DNA of 64,000 bases from the NCBI RefSeq assembly GCF_027531545.1, contig NZ_JAPZSC010000001.1, positions 62,001 through 126,000 on the forward strand, given 5' to 3'. A program made the translations under genes and the position numbers. This DNA comes from Silanimonas sp. Lineage in GTDB: Bacteria > Pseudomonadota > Gammaproteobacteria > Xanthomonadales > Xanthomonadaceae. How positions within the stretch are numbered: position 1 is the stretch's first letter; every line of letters begins with the position of its first letter. The notes below the pieces were generated by a model. The model searched no databases. It had not been told where the DNA came from and saw nothing but the letters and a program-made list of their open reading frames with translations. Of the stretch, positions 63,439-64,000 are shown piece after piece.

Positions 63439-64000
63439 TCAGCGCGCTTCGGGGCGAGCCGTTTCGGCACGCTGCAGCCGCTGGGAAAGCACCGCCAGCT
63501 CCGGCGCCTGCGGGGCAAGGCGCTCCGCTTCGGCGAGCGCGCGGCGGGCCTGGTCGAAGGCCCCGCGGCCGATGGCTTCATCGGCGAGCCCACGCCAGCG
63601 GATGGCTTCGGCACTGTCAGCCGAAGAGGGCGTGGTTGGCGAAACCGGGCCTCCCGCGCGGGCTACGCCGGACGCGCCGAGCCGGGCTTCGAGTTCGGGC
63701 AATTGCAGGTGCGCCGGATCGATGGCCCGAACTTCGGCCACCAGCGCCAGCGCCGTGTCCGCTTCGCCGCGGTCGAGTGCCGCCATGGCATTCGCCAGGG
63801 TCATGGATAGCAAGCGACTGCGGCCAGCTCGCGCCAGCGCGTTGTCGGGCTCTCGTTGCAGTGCCTGCCGGTAGAGCGCGAGGGCCGCCGTGGGATCGGC
63901 GCCCTCCAGGGCGGTCGCCCGCTGAAGCACCGCCTCCACCGAAGGCTCCGCATGCGCCAGCAGGGACTGCCGAAGCGTCTCGATGCGCTCACCCGGCATC
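63439..64000 (-). CDS. TPR-repeat protein, truncated by the window edge
   Basis: About 187 visible residues, entering from beyond the window. Helical Ala/Leu-rich repeats (AALALYRQALQREPDNALARAG, RGEADTALALVAEVRAIDPAH, GAFDQARRALAEAERLAPQAPELAVLSQRL) are typical tetratricopeptide repeats. The apparent Met at 63999 is at the edge and may be internal. The C-terminus ends five bases from the glycosyltransferase stop, tail to tail. Function unknown. Confidence 0.7.
   Translation of the reverse strand, partial: MPGERIETLRQSLLAHAEPSVEAVLQRATALEGADPTAALALYRQALQREPDNALARAGRSRLLSMTLANAMAALDRGEADTALALVAEVRAIDPAHLQLPELEARLGASGVARAGGPVSPTTPSSADSAEAIRWRGLADEAIGRGAFDQARRALAEAERLAPQAPELAVLSQRLQRAETARPEAR

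Overview
The window is a compact, very GC-rich gammaproteobacterial chromosome segment. Gene families and gene order suggest Xanthomonadales/Lysobacterales. The best indicators are a pilG-pilI-pilJ-chpA(pilL)-chpB-chpC cluster divergent from gshB-tonB, an ahpC/ahpF/oxyR locus, a split B12-dependent ribonucleotide reductase (nrdJa/nrdJb) and a histone-H1-like Lys/Ala protein. The genus cannot be settled from sequence alone. No rRNA, tRNA, CRISPR array, insertion sequence or phage was seen.

Layout. 1-7 kb: 3' end of pdxH, a YpfJ-type metallopeptidase, an acyl-CoA dehydrogenase, a YeeZ-like SDR, and the overlapping aroK-aroB-FAD oxidase operon. 7.0-7.5 kb: a non-coding stretch with hairpins and probable dispersed repeat. 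7.5-16.2 kb: Nudix hydrolase, membrane protein, a secreted beta-propeller coupled to a HAD phosphatase, a DUF1993 protein, an esterase fused to a Baeyer-Villiger monooxygenase, a TraB/GumN protein lacking its usual histidines, and a broken diguanylate cyclase gene. 16.2-20.8 kb: two small membrane proteins, then nrdJb, the histone-like gene and nrdJa, with a candidate tandem NrdR operator upstream. 21-27 kb: DegP/DegQ protease, HAD phosphatase, M17 aminopeptidase, HDOD protein, PrmC, and a Pycsar-effector-like membrane protein. 27-31 kb: peroxide defence (ahpF, ahpC, divergent oxyR and a coupled conserved gene) with a candidate OxyR site. 31-35 kb: DMT transporter, GST, and a 7TM sensor with a degenerate GGDEF domain. 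35-39.3 kb: small secreted protein, glnS, Cys-rich lipoprotein, deaminase, rlmM. 39.3-51.5 kb: type IV pilus chemosensory operon on the minus strand. 51.5-59.1 kb: gshB-tonB facing tsaB-yoaA-TPR lipoprotein-mrcB. 59.1-63.4 kb: a roughly 1,450-residue multi-module glycosyltransferase, followed by a truncated TPR gene at the edge.

How genes work together. The Chp cluster encodes response regulator PilG, adaptors PilI and ChpC, receptor PilJ and histidine kinase ChpA. It lacks pilH and pilK, and its CheB-like ChpB appears to have lost the catalytic Ser and His, so adaptation by methylation may be absent. Signalling genes are dense: a dead or inactive diguanylate cyclase, a degenerate GGDEF sensor and an HDOD protein. 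The ahp/oxyR block is a self-contained peroxide response. The most noteworthy oddities are the orphan Pycsar-type effector, the esterase-BVMO fusion, the histone-like gene lying between the two halves of NrdJ, the degenerate ChpB with its long acidic linker, and the modular giant glycosyltransferase. I did not find an obviously new multi-gene system; these are the best leads.
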